Below, one piece after another: positions 63,613-64,000 of a stretch of 64,000 bases of DNA. This DNA comes from Rutstroemia sp. NJR-2017a BVV2 (taxonomy: Eukaryota > Ascomycota > Leotiomycetes > Helotiales > Rutstroemiaceae): positions 416,296-480,295 of the forward strand of contig NJPS01000050.1 in NCBI GenBank assembly GCA_002946415.1, read 5' to 3'. The stretch's first letter is position 1; every line of letters starts with the position of its first letter. Below the pieces are notes generated by a model. It was given only the letters and a program-made list of their open reading frames with translations. It had not been told where the DNA came from and ran no database searches. A program made the translations under genes and the position numbers.

Positions 63613-64000
63613 TTAATTGATTGATTGATTGATTTATCATTTTAACGACCTTTTTGAGTCTAAGACTATAGTAGGTCGGCTAGCGGCTGAAGGCCGCTAG
63701 CAGCTAAGTGTAAATAGTATTTAAATACATTTTTAAGCCAAATAGTATCAAGAGATGGTGAGGAACTAGTCCTGGTAAATGAAAATAACTAAACTAATAA
63801 AGGTAACAATTTGATAAAAATGGAAATAAAATCATTTTAATATAAATATCCAATCTAATCATCAACTAGCTCTCGAGCTAGATAATATTTTCGGGTACAG
63901 ATTTTTGTCTCGCTTAAATAAGCGATACTAGCTTCGATTCCGGGGGTAGTATCAAGAAGAAGTGGAAGTGATAAGTAGTTTGTAGCTAGTTTGTCTTTTA
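63613..64000 (-). mobile_element. 3' end of another Tad1-like LINE copy, running off the window
   Basis: Closely matches 47,995-48,400. It starts with (attg)n, the complement of the (AATC)n tail, then a perfect 9-bp hairpin at 63679-63687 / 63693-63701 and the C-terminal coding region. It keeps far more G and C (for example gattccgggggtagtatc) than the other copies, so it is the least mutated copy here. Confidence 0.85.

Larger units (their letters stand above)
39201..64000. other. RIP-like AT-rich block, no functional gene
   Basis: Composition drops from ordinary gene-space values to extremely low GC within about 150 bp and stays there to the window end. Long open frames are nearly absent, ATG is rare, and recognisable retroelement domains are riddled with stops at former Trp, Gln and Arg codons. 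This is what repeat-induced point mutation produces in ascomycetes. Identified pieces are listed separately; 39,330-39,700, 40,600-41,470, 45,740-47,990 and 60,310-63,610 remain unassigned. Confidence 0.9.

Noticed and set aside
1..64000. tRNA, rRNA or CRISPR loci
   Set aside because: No cloverleaf with a TTC-arm consensus, no rRNA-like sequence, and no regularly spaced repeat with unique spacers was seen by eye; a tRNA search program would settle the first point.

Overview
The window is a piece of a filamentous ascomycete genome (Pezizomycotina). Evidence: short GT-AG introns of about 45-165 nt with CTAAC-type branch sites, Zn2Cys6 regulators, a secreted tannase and a pectate lyase, a fungal bifunctional THI6, and repeats decayed to extreme AT content by RIP-like C-to-T / G-to-A change. 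The mix of plant-polymer enzymes and large AT-rich blocks would fit a Leotiomycete (Botrytis/Sclerotinia-like), but that placement is an inference. Exon coordinates were worked out by hand from splice signals, frame continuity and family expectation.

Region 1 (1-39,100) is gene space. Left to right: amidohydrolase-2 (+), secreted tannase (-), a 390-bp fold-back transposon, a CYP61/ERG5-like sterol C-22 desaturase (-) divergent from a Zn2Cys6 regulator (+), a decayed stretch, a serine-rich protein with a retropepsin-like fold (+), a seven-exon isochorismatase-fold hydrolase (-), THI6 (-), translation factor eIF5 (+) convergent with TTI1 (-), a 2.6-kb gene-poor gap, a family-3 pectate lyase (+), a second Zn2Cys6 regulator (+), a zinc-less MDR oxidoreductase (+), a cysteine-rich single-pass membrane protein (+), and a DHA2-type MFS transporter pseudogene (-).

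Region 2 (39,102-64,000) begins abruptly where a terminus like that of the 6.2-kb fold-back element cuts the 5' end of the MFS gene. The remaining 25 kb is a very AT-rich block with no live gene. It holds at least five copies or pieces of one Tad1-like LINE (reverse transcriptase, RNase H and a conserved 3' hairpin with a tetranucleotide tail are still readable), one Ty3/Gypsy chromovirus (RT, integrase and chromodomain still readable, full of stops), and unassigned decayed sequence.

How the genes relate: THI6, eIF5 and TTI1 are housekeeping genes (thiamine synthesis, start-codon selection, PIKK assembly). The tannase and pectate lyase attack plant phenolics and pectin. The CYP61 paralogue with its divergent regulator looks like a small accessory unit. 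No complete secondary-metabolite cluster, tRNA, rRNA or CRISPR array was found.
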